The notes below the pieces were generated by a model. It saw only the letters and a list, made by a program, of their open reading frames with translations, was not told the DNA's origin and searched no databases. A DNA stretch of 64,000 nt from Ectobius pallidus (Eukaryota > Arthropoda > Insecta > Blattodea > Ectobiidae), in contig CAXKWD010000001.1 of assembly GCA_964059195.1 (NCBI GenBank), positions 119,717,751-119,781,750 of the forward strand, given 5' to 3'. Shown here piece by piece: positions 38,301 through 46,968 of the stretch; position 1 is the stretch's first letter, and every line of letters begins with the position of its first letter. A program made the translations under genes and the position numbers.

Positions 38301-41300
38301 AACATACATGTCATGATTGTAAAATTACGTAATTAATTTTCAGTACTAGTCTACTGAATAACTCATTATGGAAATTAAATTCATAATTTTTCAGTGATGA
38401 CTTATATGTTTAAATTAATATTAAAAGGCTGTTATGTTCTGGATGCTTCAGGCTCACTTTCCGTGGAATGGCTGACTGCCAGCTGAATTCAGTTTCTTAG
38501 CAGATTCTTGTCTGCACAAGTGCTGTGTAGTGACTTCTTGATGGCACTGTACAGCCAAGCATGTATTAATCCCCAACCAGCAACCCCATTCAACACATGC
38601 GTATAATGTGTTAATGACCCTTACAGGAACTGACAATAAACTGAGTTGGAACAGACCTTATATTACGTTCATAAATTTATTGAGCCATAAGAGAGATTTA
38701 ACACTAGATAGGATTCTTGAGTACCAGTATGGAATAGTAGCTTTAAAACATGATTAAGAGGTAATTTTAAATTAAGATCTGATTTGTGGTTAATTAACTT
38801 AACCTTTTTTTGTTTCTTCCTTCTTTCAGAGAGCAAAGGCTTTGAAACAGAAGAAAGAAGAAGGAAATGAAGCTTTCAAAGCTGGAAAATTGACTGAAGC
38901 ATATAACCTTTACACTGAAGCACTGAAGATTGATCCCCACAACAAAACAACAAATGCTAAGCTATATTTCAATAGAGCAACTGTATCATCCAAGGTAATA
39001 TTGAATTCTGGTGTTACTGTACAGATATGGTGATTTTAACATGTATACTTTATATGGTTTATAAGGAAAATCTATTTCTCTTATTCTATTCTGTTCATAG
39101 CAAACTATATTTCAAGAAAGCTTATTACAAGCAGTAATATGAATTTATTAATCCCTATTTACACCTGTGAAATAAATTGTCCTATATCAAGCACTTTTAT
39201 CAAGTGCAAATAACTGACTTTTAATGCATTTATATTGCTAAGAGACTTAGGGTTGTAGGGATACGGTGAGAATACACTTTAAAAAATTTTTCCCTATGTT
39301 TTTTTCAAGAGAGATTTTCCATGCAAATTCTTCAAAGGCTTTTTTTTTAATATTAATATTGTGATTATGGGGTGATTTTGTGAACTGTTATCAATTACGC
39401 AAAAAATTGTGGATAAATTCCACAACATTTTATGACTTTTGTAAAAGACTTTGTGTTTTCTTTGCATAAATTAAGCTTTAACACGTTTTGTGCAATTATC
39501 TAGCACTAACCGCTAGATAATTGCACAGTTACGAGTGGAGCTTCTAACCTTGAGATCTCGGGACACGGTCCAGTTGTGAGAATTTTTATCTTTCATATAT
39601 AGGTTCCCCTTATTGACCATAGGATGATTCATTTTCTAAGGATATTATGGAAACTACTATGTTTTCATCTCATTGAGGTAATATATCCTGATAGGTATTT
39701 CAAGGTTGAGAAATGGGACTGTATCGTATTTACTCGTGTAATGGACTCCCTTGCATAATGGGTACACCCCAACTTTTCGTGTTAAAAATTAAAACAAAAA
39801 AATTCTATGTATAATAGTTGCATCTCATTTTTTTAACAAAATTGTTTTAATAATATCTGAAGTTGTATGGTTGGATGGCCTGTTTATCTGTAAATTCAAG
39901 TTTTTAAACAACAGTGAGTGGTAACATTAATCGTGATTGGTTCTTATTAATGCAGAAAATAGTCTCAAAGATTGTCGATTAATGTCACAATATTCTTAGG
40001 ACATCTGCAGTAGATAAACTTGTCTTTGGACAATGGATAGGAACCGACCGAAATATTCAAGTTATACAGTGAGTTTCAGATTGAAAGATATCATATTTGC
40101 AGAAGAATATGATAACAGAGCCGCTGGATGAGAGTGTAAAGTGTAATGTGTTTCTCATCTGTTTATGCAAATGCTAACTGTCAATCATCATATGTGTGAA
40201 ACAATCAGTATCTAAATTAGTCGCAGCAGCTATATTAACTATAAAAATCTGGGGGAAAAGTGCGTCTATTATGTGGGTAAATACACTATTTCTGTCAATG
40301 CCACGTAAACTTGGGACCATGGAAAAACAGCCCGGAAATGTTCTACTCTCATCATGACACTGGCTTTAAAAGCTTAAGCATATTGCAAACAAATCTTTAA
40401 TTTATAGCTTTGATGTTAGTAGTTATATTAATTTGTATGGTTCTTATTGTTGTTACTTTAGCTGGGCCGACTTAACGAAGCTGTGGCTGACTGTACAAAT
40501 GCACTGGACTTGGATGAAACCTATTTAAAAGCTTTATTAAGAAGGGCAAAATGTTACATGGAACTAACTGATTATGAAGAAGCTGTGAGGGACTATGAAA
40601 AGGCTGTGAAAATGGACAAGAGTAAAGGTATAGCGCTGTAATCACATTTCATTATCATGTAAAAATAAGAAGAATAATTCTGTAGAAAATTTGACCTGGA
40701 TGGGAATCTAACCTGGGTTTTCAGCTTTATACCTTGAAGCCTAGACCTCTAAGCTCCTATGAGTCGTACCCAGTCCATTTCAAATATACCTCTAGACCCT
40801 CATCGACCTCTAGATTTTACATATCTCCATGTACCAACCAATCCAATGTAATGAGGGTGCATCTGATTCTGATGCTTATTTTATTATAGGTTTTAACCCT
40901 TTGCACACGAAGTTAATATATTAAATCCAATGCACACTTCCTGCAGTGAATCCCCTTCATCATATGATTTCCTCATGGATTGCATCAGTATCAGATGATG
41001 CTCCTAGGAGCAACAATGACACAAGCGACAGTGACACTGTAAATGCAGGCTTATACTTCAGTTCAGGGTAGGACCATAGTGTTGGGAGATACAGTACACT
41101 ACAGAGTTGCCGGCTATTCAGATCTGTCAATTCTGCTTTCTTGACCCCCACAGTCACATCTTTACAAACTGGCAACTGGTTGTCAGGAAGATTGCCGGAT
41201 CTCCACCTTCCTTGTCTACAGAATGAAAGGGAGTGAGTGAGACAGCGGTTTCGTATTGCAACGTTGAGGAGCAGGTACTATTCCTTCACTATGGTCCTAC

Positions 41301-44300
41301 CCTGAACTGAAGTGTAGCAATTTGAACTGCCGAGATGTGTACAATACAAACCGAGGTCCATATTACCATTTCAGTTCAATAGAAACACAGATCCAATAGA
41401 TTACTTTTTCTTCTTTGATGATTAGATCTTGAAATGTAGTGGAATATCCCTTATGCCGCTATTCTGGTAACTATGTCCTACATAAATTTTTCTGTCATGT
41501 ACTACATACTCCAGCTGTGAATATTATCTTCAAAATAAGGTAAATATTTAATGTTATGCAATATTGCATCTCTTTTAGGAAACATTAATCAGTTACAGGG
41601 TTTTTTAATTTCAAGGAGAATCTGCCTGGCATAGCCATAAAATTCACCGCTTGCAAAGGGTTAAGTTAACCAAATTTTCAGTGGTATTAGTAAATGACAG
41701 GGTACTTACTACCTTTGGTAGCTGGAAACTCAGTTTCTATTCCTGCCCTGGTCAAATTTCATATGTAGAATGCAATAAAAGTTCTCTTCAATGAGGCAAG
41801 ACTGAAAACCTGACATTAAAAAAATATGAATCCTCAAGATATAACATCTCTATTTGTGGTATTTTTTTACAGAGAACAAAAGACTTCTACAGGAGGCAAA
41901 ACTGGCACTAAAGAAATCAAAACGCAAAGACTATTATAAAATCTTAGGAGTGGAGAAGAATGCTTCAACAGATGAAATCAAAAAGGCTTACAGAAAAAGG
42001 GCTCTTGTTCATCACCCAGGTTAGTATATTTTCCCATAAAATGATTTTAAATAAAACAGATAATATCTGAAATTGAATAGTAAAATGCATTCCATTTAAA
42101 ATATTTAATTCACCATTCATAATTACATTAAAAAAAATTAATTATGTATTTCTGCGCTGAAGTACCACTTGTCAATTGAGCCTTTGGAATAAACTCTGGC
42201 AATATGGGTCCATTTACAGAAGTCCTCTGCAAATTATCTAATGTGCCTGGCTTCAGTGAGCTCCTGTAAGCAATCTTAATTGTGGCAACTGATGTTTCTC
42301 CAAATAATAACAACTAAAGGCTGAATCCTTGTTTCTTCCTGCATGGCATTAACTAATTTGTGAAAAGATACTAAAACAAACTAAAATTTATTATCTATTT
42401 AATTTCCTATATGGCAGTTTCTGAGATATATTTTCTAGAAGTGCGAACATAGTGAAAAAGAATGACTGGCAAAATATAACTCTAGTAATGATATTAAATA
42501 TTGGATTCTTCAGGTCTATAGCGCTCTAAAAATTTGTAATTCAAAGGATAAGAGGAGCATGAACCAATTGATTTCTACTACAGATGCTACAGCGGTGACT
42601 GGTTAAAACGTAGAAACCAAAACCAATCACAATCGCATGGGAAATTTAAAATATTTCAATAACTTGGTTGTTTCCAAACGTTTCCAAGTAAACACGAATA
42701 TTCTGCTATCTTGTTCATGGCACCATGACTGCCTATGGCAATATCTATTAGTAGTCTAAGTTAATTATTTATTTATTTATTTTTGCTAAAACTAAAATAA
42801 TAAAGTAAATTCGGTAGCAATATTTCAGCATTAAAAAAATTGTTGCCTACTTCAGAACTTTTGGTTGCCACTGGCGATCTTGAGACCAGGAATTTCATGC
42901 TCTATTGTTAAAGTCTTACAGCCTTACTAATAAAAGCTGCTTATATCTGCGTTGAACGGTTGTTTGGTTGTTCTCCGTGTAAGTTTTACATAAGCCGTAT
43001 TACCAATAAACGCAGTATAACTCCAAATAAAACATCATCATCATCATCTTCATCATCATCTACTGACGAAAAACTAGAACTAAAAGAAAAGTGATCTGTG
43101 GCTCAAACTTGTCCGGCAGTAGTGATAGTATGAATGGACTTGTATTGTCCTCATAGCTCAGATTAACGAGTTAAAATGTGTTTTGAAAATATTCACTCAT
43201 ACACATGTAATAAGAGTATGAATGTAAGCTTTGTACAGTACCAAAGGCTTTCATCGCTGTTTGACTTAAGTAGTTCAGGTGGAAGCAAAAGTCTCTATTG
43301 TAATAGAATACATAAGGAAAATGTTTCTGGCCAACTCTTGGAATAGTTGGAAGAAGAAAAATACTGACTGACTGATTGCTTTTTTTCTGTAGACCGACAT
43401 GCAAATGCTTCAGATGGAGAGAAAAAGGAACAAGAAAAGAAATTCAAAGAAGTTGGTGAAGCATATGGTATCCTTTCCGATCCTAAAAAGAGAGCACGTT
43501 ATGACAATGGACAAGATCTTGACGATATGGAAGGCATGACAGGTAAGTTTTTTACTTTCAGTGGTAATTTTCAGTACAGATATACAGAAAAAGTAGAAAG
43601 ATACCTTGTCAGGAGTTTTAAACGACCTGAAACTACCATGATTTTCACCATTAAGTTAGAAGAAATACCTTGATTTTCTCCCTCTTTTTATTTGAAAAAA
43701 TTTATTTATGGAAAGTGCTTGCTTGTCTTGCAATTATTCATCTGTCAGAAAGTTTATATAAATTGATGTTAGGTAGAGATCCATGAACATAATTTTATTT
43801 TTTAAGCAAAATTTGTTTTATAAACCCAAGATTTCAGCAAACAGCAACCATCTGATGTTCATGAATAGAAATGCAGAATTTACAGATCCACTAGTCACGG
43901 AAAAATATCAGCTTGCATCCATTGAAGTCATTGGTTTGATTATTGATGCTACATGCACAATACCTCGCTTGTTTGAAAATTTTTACAGGAGATTCCATCT
44001 TGTAGAACTGATTTCAGAAATTGTTATTGCTGCCATCCAAGTGTCCCTCGGTATCCTAAAGAACCAAGTATACTCAATGACGTACTATCCATTCAGAGCT
44101 TTTTGTTGTGTGATTAATGTTTAATTGTGGTTGTTTATTTAATTATTGTTTGTCTTTATTCTGTTTCCATTCCTGTTATTTAACTTTATATTTTGTCAGT
44201 CAATGTAAACCTCCCTGTGGAGAAAGCTGGGAGGGGGGGGGGGAATGTGGCATTGTTAATTTAAAATGATATGAATGTTTTATAATCCGTATATTGTTAT

Positions 44301-45308
44301 TACAAATACATTATAGTGAGTAAGAAATTGGGTAATCGGTTAACTATGCACTGGTATTACCATAAACTCTGGATCAGGCTGTAAATTGTATGTGTAAACA
44401 CTGCAACAAAGCCTGCGGGCAATGTAGAGAGGTGTAAGAGATTGCCAAAATCAGGGAGATGGAAGACACTATGTGATATAAGAAAAATTATACCTTGCAT
44501 ACTCGTGTGCATTTCTTCTTACATATATTTTATTTGAATCAAATCATTGCACCTTGAAGTAAACTGAGAAGAGGATTTTTAAACTGTAAAAATTCCTTTG
44601 TTATCAATGTTTCATGTTTAACTTAAACAAGACGTTTATAGCGAGATATTTATCAAGGAACTATATTGAAAGATGCAAATACAAAATATGCTAAGAAGGA
44701 GGTGTGATGCAATCAGTAATTCTTACTTGGTATGATTTATGGTTTTTTCCCCTACTGGACAGATATAATTCTTTAGTATTATTCCTTACTGGAGGATATA
44801 AAAGATTGCCGAACACTCGGAACGTTCAAGATCGAGTTAGCCACCAACCATTTAACATTTATGTTATATACTACTTTCATGTTAAAAATGATTGATCTTT
44901 TTGTATTGCTTCATTTATTTTATCTTATTATTACTTTTTTCTTTCATTCCTTCTACCTACCATGTTGAATTTTCATTATTACAGTTTAATATAATTTTAA
45001 TTATAGTTTTCATTAACATAATTTACATTCCTATAGTCGTATGTCTTGCTTATATATTCTTAATTAGATTAATTGGTAATGTTTGACTGTATCCACCTCT
45101 GGTTTGTGGAAGAGAAGGCCTTAAAGGCCTTAAAAGCCTTAACTACACCAGAGGGAAATATAAGTAAACAAATATATCAATTCTGTTTTCTTTTTCAGGT
45201 GACATCGATCCAAATAGTGTATTCCACACATTCTTTGCTGAACCAAATGGCCACTTTAACTTCACCAGTAGTCCTTTCCCTGGAGGTTTTACTTTCCAGT
45301 TTGGTTAA
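17311..45308 (+). CDS. DNAJC7: DNAJC7 (TPR2) orthologue, ten coding exons, 5' exon missing
   Basis: DNAJC7 is a cytosolic co-chaperone: its TPR repeats bind the C-terminal EEVD tails of Hsp70 and Hsp90, and its J domain stimulates Hsp70 ATPase. Joined exons give about 469 residues (the human protein has 494). Repeated TPR helices (for example [51 protein letters not shown]) are followed by the J domain [20 protein letters not shown] with HHPD split between exons 9 and 10, then [15 protein letters not shown] and a short Gly/Phe tail ending TFQFG. Every intron is GT-AG and every phase agrees. The first exon, coding about 25 residues, was not found; it may lie upstream in the window or beyond it. 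Introns up to 6.2 kb are loaded with mobile elements, yet no exon is damaged. Exon numbers below assume one missing exon. Confidence 0.96.
17578..18028. mobile_element. Tigger/pogo-type MITE, 451 bp
   Basis: Ends CAGTCAACTCCTGATTATCT and, inverted, CAGTCAAATCCCGATTATCC, flanked by TA (17576-17577, 18029-18030). The CAGT(C)AA...GATTATC end is typical of pogo/Tigger elements. No transposase frame. Intron 2 of DNAJC7. Confidence 0.85.
18327..20680 (-). mobile_element. Complete hAT transposon, 2354 bp, 8-bp duplication ATAATAAT
   Basis: TIRs TAGAGCAACCCA (left) and TGGGTTGCTCTA (right), exact over 12 bp, flanked by exact ATAATAAT at 18319-18326 and 20681-20688. Many TTATGCTTTA repeats stand just inside both ends, as is common for hAT transposase binding regions. 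One long transposase gene lies on the - strand. Inserted in DNAJC7 intron 2 against the gene's direction. Confidence 0.93.
18592..20322 (-). pseudogene. hAT transposase with CGGBP1-like zinc finger; single in-frame stop
   Basis: Likely start is the Met of [20 protein letters not shown] (about 20277). A BED-like finger follows (CSFC...HVESFKH) that closely resembles vertebrate CGGBP1, a protein known to derive from a hAT transposon. The catalytic region shows [19 protein letters not shown] and the CWAH block. The C-terminal dimerisation region, [15 protein letters not shown], lies after a TAA at 18901-18903 but in the same frame. One base change therefore separates this copy from a continuous frame of about 560 residues. 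The 8-bp duplication and exact TIRs suggest recent activity. Confidence 0.9.
20700..21499. other. Intron 2 DNA, nothing recognised
   Basis: AT-rich intronic sequence of DNAJC7 without repeats or frames I can support. Confidence 0.4.
21500..22651. repeat. Interspersed repeat with CTTCG start and AGACAAACA end
   Basis: Starts CTAGCAGGTGTCTGTGACTT and ends in GTATCACACTCAGACAAACA and ATTATATATAGAT. This head and tail layout recurs in insect interspersed repeats. No coding is seen; class undecided (LINE-derived or Helitron-like). A MITE at 22293-22529 is inserted in it. Confidence 0.5.
22293..22529. mobile_element. 237-bp MITE with ~33-bp TIRs
   Basis: Inverted ends share GTCCCCTTAGAATGAAAACC and continue through ACGTATCTCA. 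TA flanks both ends (22291-22292, 22530-22531). No coding. Confidence 0.8.
23604..23728 (+). CDS. DNAJC7: DNAJC7 exon 3
   Basis: Acceptor TTTTCAG, donor GTATGT. Completes the CAG codon split by the intron, then [20 protein letters not shown], a canonical TPR. Ends in phase 0 at LDNKFVK. Confidence 0.95.
24310..26105 (+). pseudogene. Decayed hAT / DUF4371-type transposase gene (ZMYM1-like)
   Basis: Successive frames on the + strand make up one protein with many stops and frameshifts: [15 protein letters not shown] (24391 on), [20 protein letters not shown] and [14 protein letters not shown] (24643-25035), a MDETTDVSN block at about 25050 in another frame, then [20 protein letters not shown] and [20 protein letters not shown] (25152-25463), and [15 protein letters not shown] (25481-25807). 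These blocks are characteristic of the DUF4371-hAT proteins often annotated as zinc finger MYM-type protein 1-like. The catalytic core is unreadable without joining frames. It lies in DNAJC7 intron 3, same direction, and is not part of that gene. Confidence 0.82.
26547..26999. repeat. Foldback element with ~105-bp inverted arms
   Basis: The left arm (26547-26649) and right arm (26886-26999) are inverse complements at roughly nine bases in ten: GAGTGAAAAATTATGAAATT... left, AATTTCATAATTTTTCACTC right. A 236-bp spacer lies between. No coding and no clear target duplication. Confidence 0.75.
27000..27290. other. End of intron 3, nothing recognised
   Basis: Includes a pyrimidine-rich CCTCTTCTGCCTTCTCCTCC tract near 27156. 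Confidence 0.4.
27293..27481 (+). CDS. DNAJC7: DNAJC7 exon 4
   Basis: 189 bp, exactly 63 codons, acceptor TGTTTTAG, donor GTTTGT. Reads [20 protein letters not shown] and onward to [16 protein letters not shown], spanning the end of one TPR block and the start of the next. Confidence 0.95.
28062..28177 (+). CDS. DNAJC7: DNAJC7 exon 5
   Basis: Acceptor GTTGTAG, donor GTAAGT. Reads [20 protein letters not shown] and [19 protein letters not shown]. Ends in phase 2 (AA of an AAC codon). Confidence 0.95.
28868..29880 (-). mobile_element. RNase H-bearing non-LTR fragment
   Basis: On the - strand, after several broken frames (29880-29300), a 140-codon frame shows [20 protein letters not shown], the RNase H histidine block, and [13 protein letters not shown]. 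It is related to the element at 15246-17170. No reverse transcriptase remains. Lies in DNAJC7 intron 5, antisense. Confidence 0.78.
29911..30399 (-). mobile_element. hAT-type MITE, 489 bp, with transposase remnant
   Basis: Ends AAGTGGTTCCCAAACTTTTT and, inverted, CAGTGGTTCTCAAAGTGGGG. These are the CAGTGGTTCTCAAA type of hAT end. Flanks GTCTAGAT (29903-29910) and GTGTAGAT (30400-30407) match at 7 of 8 positions. CCGCGGACCCC is repeated several times inside both ends. The - strand core around 30270-30170 keeps a broken hAT dimerisation region (VFPTTYVCE...FSHLT). Confidence 0.85.
30400..30940. other. Intron 5 DNA, nothing recognised
   Basis: AT-rich. The open frame at 30485-30736 has no features. 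Confidence 0.4.
30950..31195. repeat. Foldback with a tRNA-like sequence in each arm
   Basis: The left arm holds a - strand tRNA-like sequence (30976-31044) and the right arm a + strand one (31087-31160), with GGTTTGAACCACAGATCT left against AGATCTGTGGTTCAAATCCC right. The outer flanks also pair: AGACTGAGGAATTCA against TGAATTTTTCAGTCT. The 3' flank TGAATTTTTCAG also follows the tRNA-like sequence at 6271-6343 (TAAAATTTTTCAAGCTGA), so the two loci share a family. Confidence 0.75.
31087..31160 (+). tRNA. tRNA-like sequence, right arm
   Basis: A box TAGCTCAAGTGG and B box GGTTCAAATCC are clear. The anticodon arm is decayed (GGCATGGAGAGTC), so no anticodon can be given. A tRNA-derived repeat. 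Confidence 0.4.
31200..32633. other. Intron 5 DNA, nothing recognised
   Basis: AT-rich sequence up to the exon 6 acceptor; no element ends found. Confidence 0.4.
32634..32787 (+). CDS. DNAJC7: DNAJC7 exon 6
   Basis: Acceptor ATTATAG, donor GTAATT. Reads [20 protein letters not shown] and [20 protein letters not shown]; very close to the vertebrate protein here (ADALYVRGLCLYY). Ends in phase 0. Confidence 0.96.
32788..34000. other. Intron 6 DNA, nothing recognised
   Basis: No coding or element ends that I can support. Confidence 0.35.
34003..34980. mobile_element. pogo/Tigger-type element, 978 bp
   Basis: Ends CAGTGGAACCTCGTTAGCAC and, inverted, CAGTGGAAACTCGATAACAC; TA on both sides (34001-34002, 34981-34982). 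TACGTTTTCCCG repeats stand near both ends. No full transposase frame. The open frame on the - strand at 33996-34304 runs through the TIR and is not a gene. Confidence 0.85.
34985..35362. mobile_element. MITE abutting the pogo-type element
   Basis: Inverted ends: ATGCGGATAACTAAAAGGGA left and, read inverted, ATGCCAAAACTAAAAGGGA right. Both outer flanks are TATATA. It starts within 5 bp of the pogo-type element, so the pogo element probably landed at its edge. Confidence 0.6.
35659..36825 (+). mobile_element. Element with five internal ~145-bp repeats, copy 1
   Basis: Starts ATTAAGTGCCAGTATGG and carries the inverted form CATACTGGCACTT at 36781-36793; homology with copy 2 continues about 30 bp beyond. 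Inside are five units, with AACTCAAA anchors near 35742, 35885, 36029, 36186 and 36331, each holding GGACCAAATCGGTTGACC-like and CGGTACCGGAGTAAAACCCA-like blocks. Copy 2 lies inverted at 61655-63045. No coding; the open frames in the repeats are an effect of their period. Confidence 0.85.
36826..38254. other. Intron 6 DNA, nothing recognised
   Basis: AT-rich; several TTTGTGAAATT(C/T) repeats near 37690-37730. Confidence 0.4.
38255..38474. mobile_element. 220-bp MITE, 4-bp duplication ACTG
   Basis: Inverted ends CAGCCATTCCCCAGAAAGTG and CAGCCATTCCACGGAAAGTG, pairing for about 29 bp; ACTG on both sides (38251-38254, 38475-38478). No coding. Confidence 0.75.
38830..38994 (+). CDS. DNAJC7: DNAJC7 exon 7
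   Basis: 165 bp, 55 codons, acceptor CTTTCAG, donor GTAATA. Reads [20 protein letters not shown] and [20 protein letters not shown], the first TPR of the second domain, which in the family binds Hsp90. Confidence 0.96.
39490..39526. other. Perfect 15-bp hairpin
   Basis: GTGCAATTATCTAGC, a 7-base loop, then GCTAGATAATTGCAC. Lies in DNAJC7 intron 7. Function unknown; could be the remnant of a small inverted repeat. Confidence 0.8.
39724..40286 (+). mobile_element. pogo-type element with helix-turn-helix remnant
   Basis: Ends TCGTATTTACTCGTGTAATG and, inverted, GTGTATTTACCCACATAATA, between TA (39722-39723, 40287-40288). From about 40033, [20 protein letters not shown] and [11 protein letters not shown] resemble the N-terminal DNA-binding region of pogo/Tigger transposases; a stop follows. 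The rest of the transposase is deleted. DNAJC7 intron 7. Confidence 0.8.
40462..40627 (+). CDS. DNAJC7: DNAJC7 exon 8
   Basis: Acceptor TACTTTAG, donor GTATAG. Reads [20 protein letters not shown] and [18 protein letters not shown]. Ends in phase 1. Confidence 0.96.
40897..41660 (+). mobile_element. piggyBac-type element, 764 bp, TTAA target, nested MITE
   Basis: Ends CCCTTTGCACACG and, inverted, CCCTTTGCAAGCG, each next to TTAA (40893-40896, 41661-41664), the standard piggyBac target. A short acidic frame at about 40960-41040 ([16 protein letters not shown]) resembles the start of piggyBac transposases. A MITE at 41054-41314 interrupts it. Not autonomous. DNAJC7 intron 8. Confidence 0.87.
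41054..41314. mobile_element. 261-bp MITE inside the piggyBac-type element
   Basis: Inverted ends of about 27 bp, both reading ACTTCAGTTCAGGGTAGGAC inward; TA flanks (41052-41053, 41315-41316). Younger than the element it splits. Confidence 0.8.
41873..42019 (+). CDS. DNAJC7: DNAJC7 exon 9 (start of J domain)
   Basis: Acceptor TTTTACAG, donor GTTAGT. Reads [20 protein letters not shown] and [13 protein letters not shown]. The Asp codon of the HPD motif is split: G here, AC in exon 10. HPD is the site that triggers Hsp70 ATP hydrolysis. Confidence 0.97.
42020..43392. other. Intron 9 DNA with a short (CAT)n tract
   Basis: Simple repeat of CATCAT and CTTCAT at about 43026-43060. Otherwise nothing recognised. 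Confidence 0.4.
43393..43542 (+). CDS. DNAJC7: DNAJC7 exon 10 (end of J domain)
   Basis: Acceptor TTTCTGTAG, donor GTAAGT. Reads [40 protein letters not shown] and [10 protein letters not shown]. Ends in phase 1. Confidence 0.96.
43740..45165 (+). mobile_element. Possible retroelement 3' region in intron 10
   Basis: A 113-codon frame (43783-44124) includes [20 protein letters not shown], which I cannot place. A G-rich run follows at 44229-44243. The block ends near 45103-45150 with GAAGAGAAGGCCTTAAAGGC, the family 3' ending also found at 2904-2940. I infer a non-LTR or LTR-type remnant inserted just before the last exon; its start and class are unsure. Confidence 0.35.
45199..45308 (+). CDS. 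DNAJC7: DNAJC7 exon 11 (last coding exon)
   Basis: Acceptor TTTTTCAG. Reads [20 protein letters not shown] and [10 protein letters not shown] followed by TAA. DPN..F..FF and the FQFG end match the family's C-terminus. Confidence 0.95.
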
Positions 45309-46225
45309 AACACATTCCACGGATTATACAGCAGTCTGTTACTCAGCGACTGTATCCTAAATCCAAACCTGCCAAATTACTCTCAAGGGTCTTGTAGTTC
45401 ACTATTGAGTGTTATTTATCTCGTTTCTTCTTTTCTTTCCTATATTTAGCAGTAGATCTTAATATGGAGAAAAATAGAAGAAAGACAAGACTTGTGATGA
45501 TAAATGGAATTAGATATTAGATCTTTTCATGTACAAATGTACACATTCATATATTTGCAAATTTAGAAGTTCTCTCTCTCTCTTTTTTTTTTTTTTTAAC
45601 ATATAGATATAAGCATCAGTGATCATATTTCGTTTATGGAAAGTATATATAATTAGAAATGTGATTGTGCGTAAATTTTTATTCATTATTATTAAAACAA
45701 GGAGCATCTTTTGTTTTAAGGCTACAGAAAAGTTTAATTTATTCCGTACAAATAAATATAGCTGAAGTAAATCAGTATTTCAGTTCCACTATTTGTTATT
45801 GTTGTAAGTTTTTCCTTCTGTGTGTAGTCATATTCGTTCCTTATTTTGATGCAGTTCTTGATAAGACATTTGTATAGAGTTATTTCCAATTATGCACCAA
45901 GCTTGCTGTGTTTTGTCCAATGTCTTACCGATTTAACATGTGTTGCATGCTTAGTTGACCTTGCATAAGAACTTGTTATTGACTGTTCCAGCCATGAATT
46001 AAGGAGTAGCTAGTGAAATGTAAAAACTGATGATCAGTTTCCCTGATCCAAGTAATATATTTAACACAATATAGATGATGAAATGTTTTAAACCTTACTG
46101 TACATGATTTCAAGATGTGGTATGTCTTTCTAAACACAATGTGTTAATAGATTCTGTTTTCTTTCTGTGATCTCTGTATGTATTCATTTCAACAGAGAGA
46201 CCAATAAACAAGTTGATTAACTTTC
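45309..46225 (+). other. DNAJC7: Likely 3' UTR of DNAJC7
   Basis: Follows the stop codon without a further splice site needed. No other feature overlaps. The end is inferred from the poly(A) signal at 46203. Confidence 0.5.
46203..46208 (+). terminator. Candidate poly(A) signal AATAAA
   Basis: Canonical hexamer about 900 bp after the DNAJC7 stop. An earlier AATAAA lies near 45752, so alternative ends are possible. Confidence 0.45.
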
Positions 46226-46649
46226 ACTATTCTTATCATCCTAAAAGGTTAGTTGTTAGATTTATCTAAATACAGAATATCATATTATTGTATATTTTAC
46301 ACAGTTAGCTCTGACAAAACTTTTTCTTTGATATTTTTTCTTACTATTCCTTCCTTGGCTAAGTGGGATGTAGTAGATGACCCAACCATTCATTTTAATG
46401 AGTAACTTTTCAGGAATTTTCTTTTATGAGATTCATATATTTTTTCTGACATTAAAGAATGTGTGTAAGAAATAACAATTTCTCTAACATTTATTTAAAA
46501 GAAAGAATGAACGATTCCTTCGACATTACTTTTTAAATTCCATTCCATATTGATTGAGTATAGAATGTTTTATTTAAGGTTTCATATTTAAAGAGCATTT
46601 TATTCCGTATTGCTTATTCAGGAAAATAATATATTAATATTTGATACTA
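46226..46649. other. Intergenic, nothing recognised
   Basis: AT-rich between the DNAJC7 3' end and the SINE. Confidence 0.4.
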
Positions 46650-46874
46650 CCTGGGCGGCCCAGGTTCGATTCCTGGCCGGATCGGGGATTTTTCAGAAAT
46701 GTAATGTTTCCTTCCTGGGTCAGGACTGGGTGATGTGTCCTCATTCCCATCCCGTGAAAGGACTTGGCTACCCTATGCAGTATCATCCGGCCTAGTGTCC
46801 CTTGGTCGGGCCAATCCCCCCACGGGGGCAGGACCGGCCTCTGGGCCGAACACATCATCATCATCATCATCATC

Positions 46875-46905
<31 letters not shown>

Positions 46906-46968
46906 CCACCACCATCGCCATCATCATCATCATCATCACCACCACCATCGCCATCACAATCATCATCG
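46650..46968 (+). mobile_element. tRNA-headed SINE running into a (CAT/CAC)n microsatellite
   Basis: A truncated tRNA-like head keeps the B box (GGTTCGATTCCTGGCC), followed by GGGATTTTTCAG, TTTCCTTCCTGGGTCAGGAC and CATCCCG blocks shared with 48455-48678. The tail at 46853-46968 is (CAT)n/(CAC)n/(CGCCAT)n. Open frames across it (poly-His, poly-Ser, poly-Asp) are only the repeat. Confidence 0.75.

Noticed and set aside
40690..41780. Inverted tRNA-like pair around the piggyBac-type element
   Set aside because: GACCTGG...TAACCTGGG and CCTGCCCTGGTCAAATTT show weak B-box-like similarity only; too decayed to support.
43783..44124. 113-codon frame as a host exon
   Set aside because: No splice sites fit the DNAJC7 phase, and it lies in what looks like a retroelement remnant; kept only as an uncertain element.
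44229..44260. Polypurine tract followed by TGTGG as an LTR start
   Set aside because: G-run and TG are suggestive, but no second LTR, CA end or duplication could be found.
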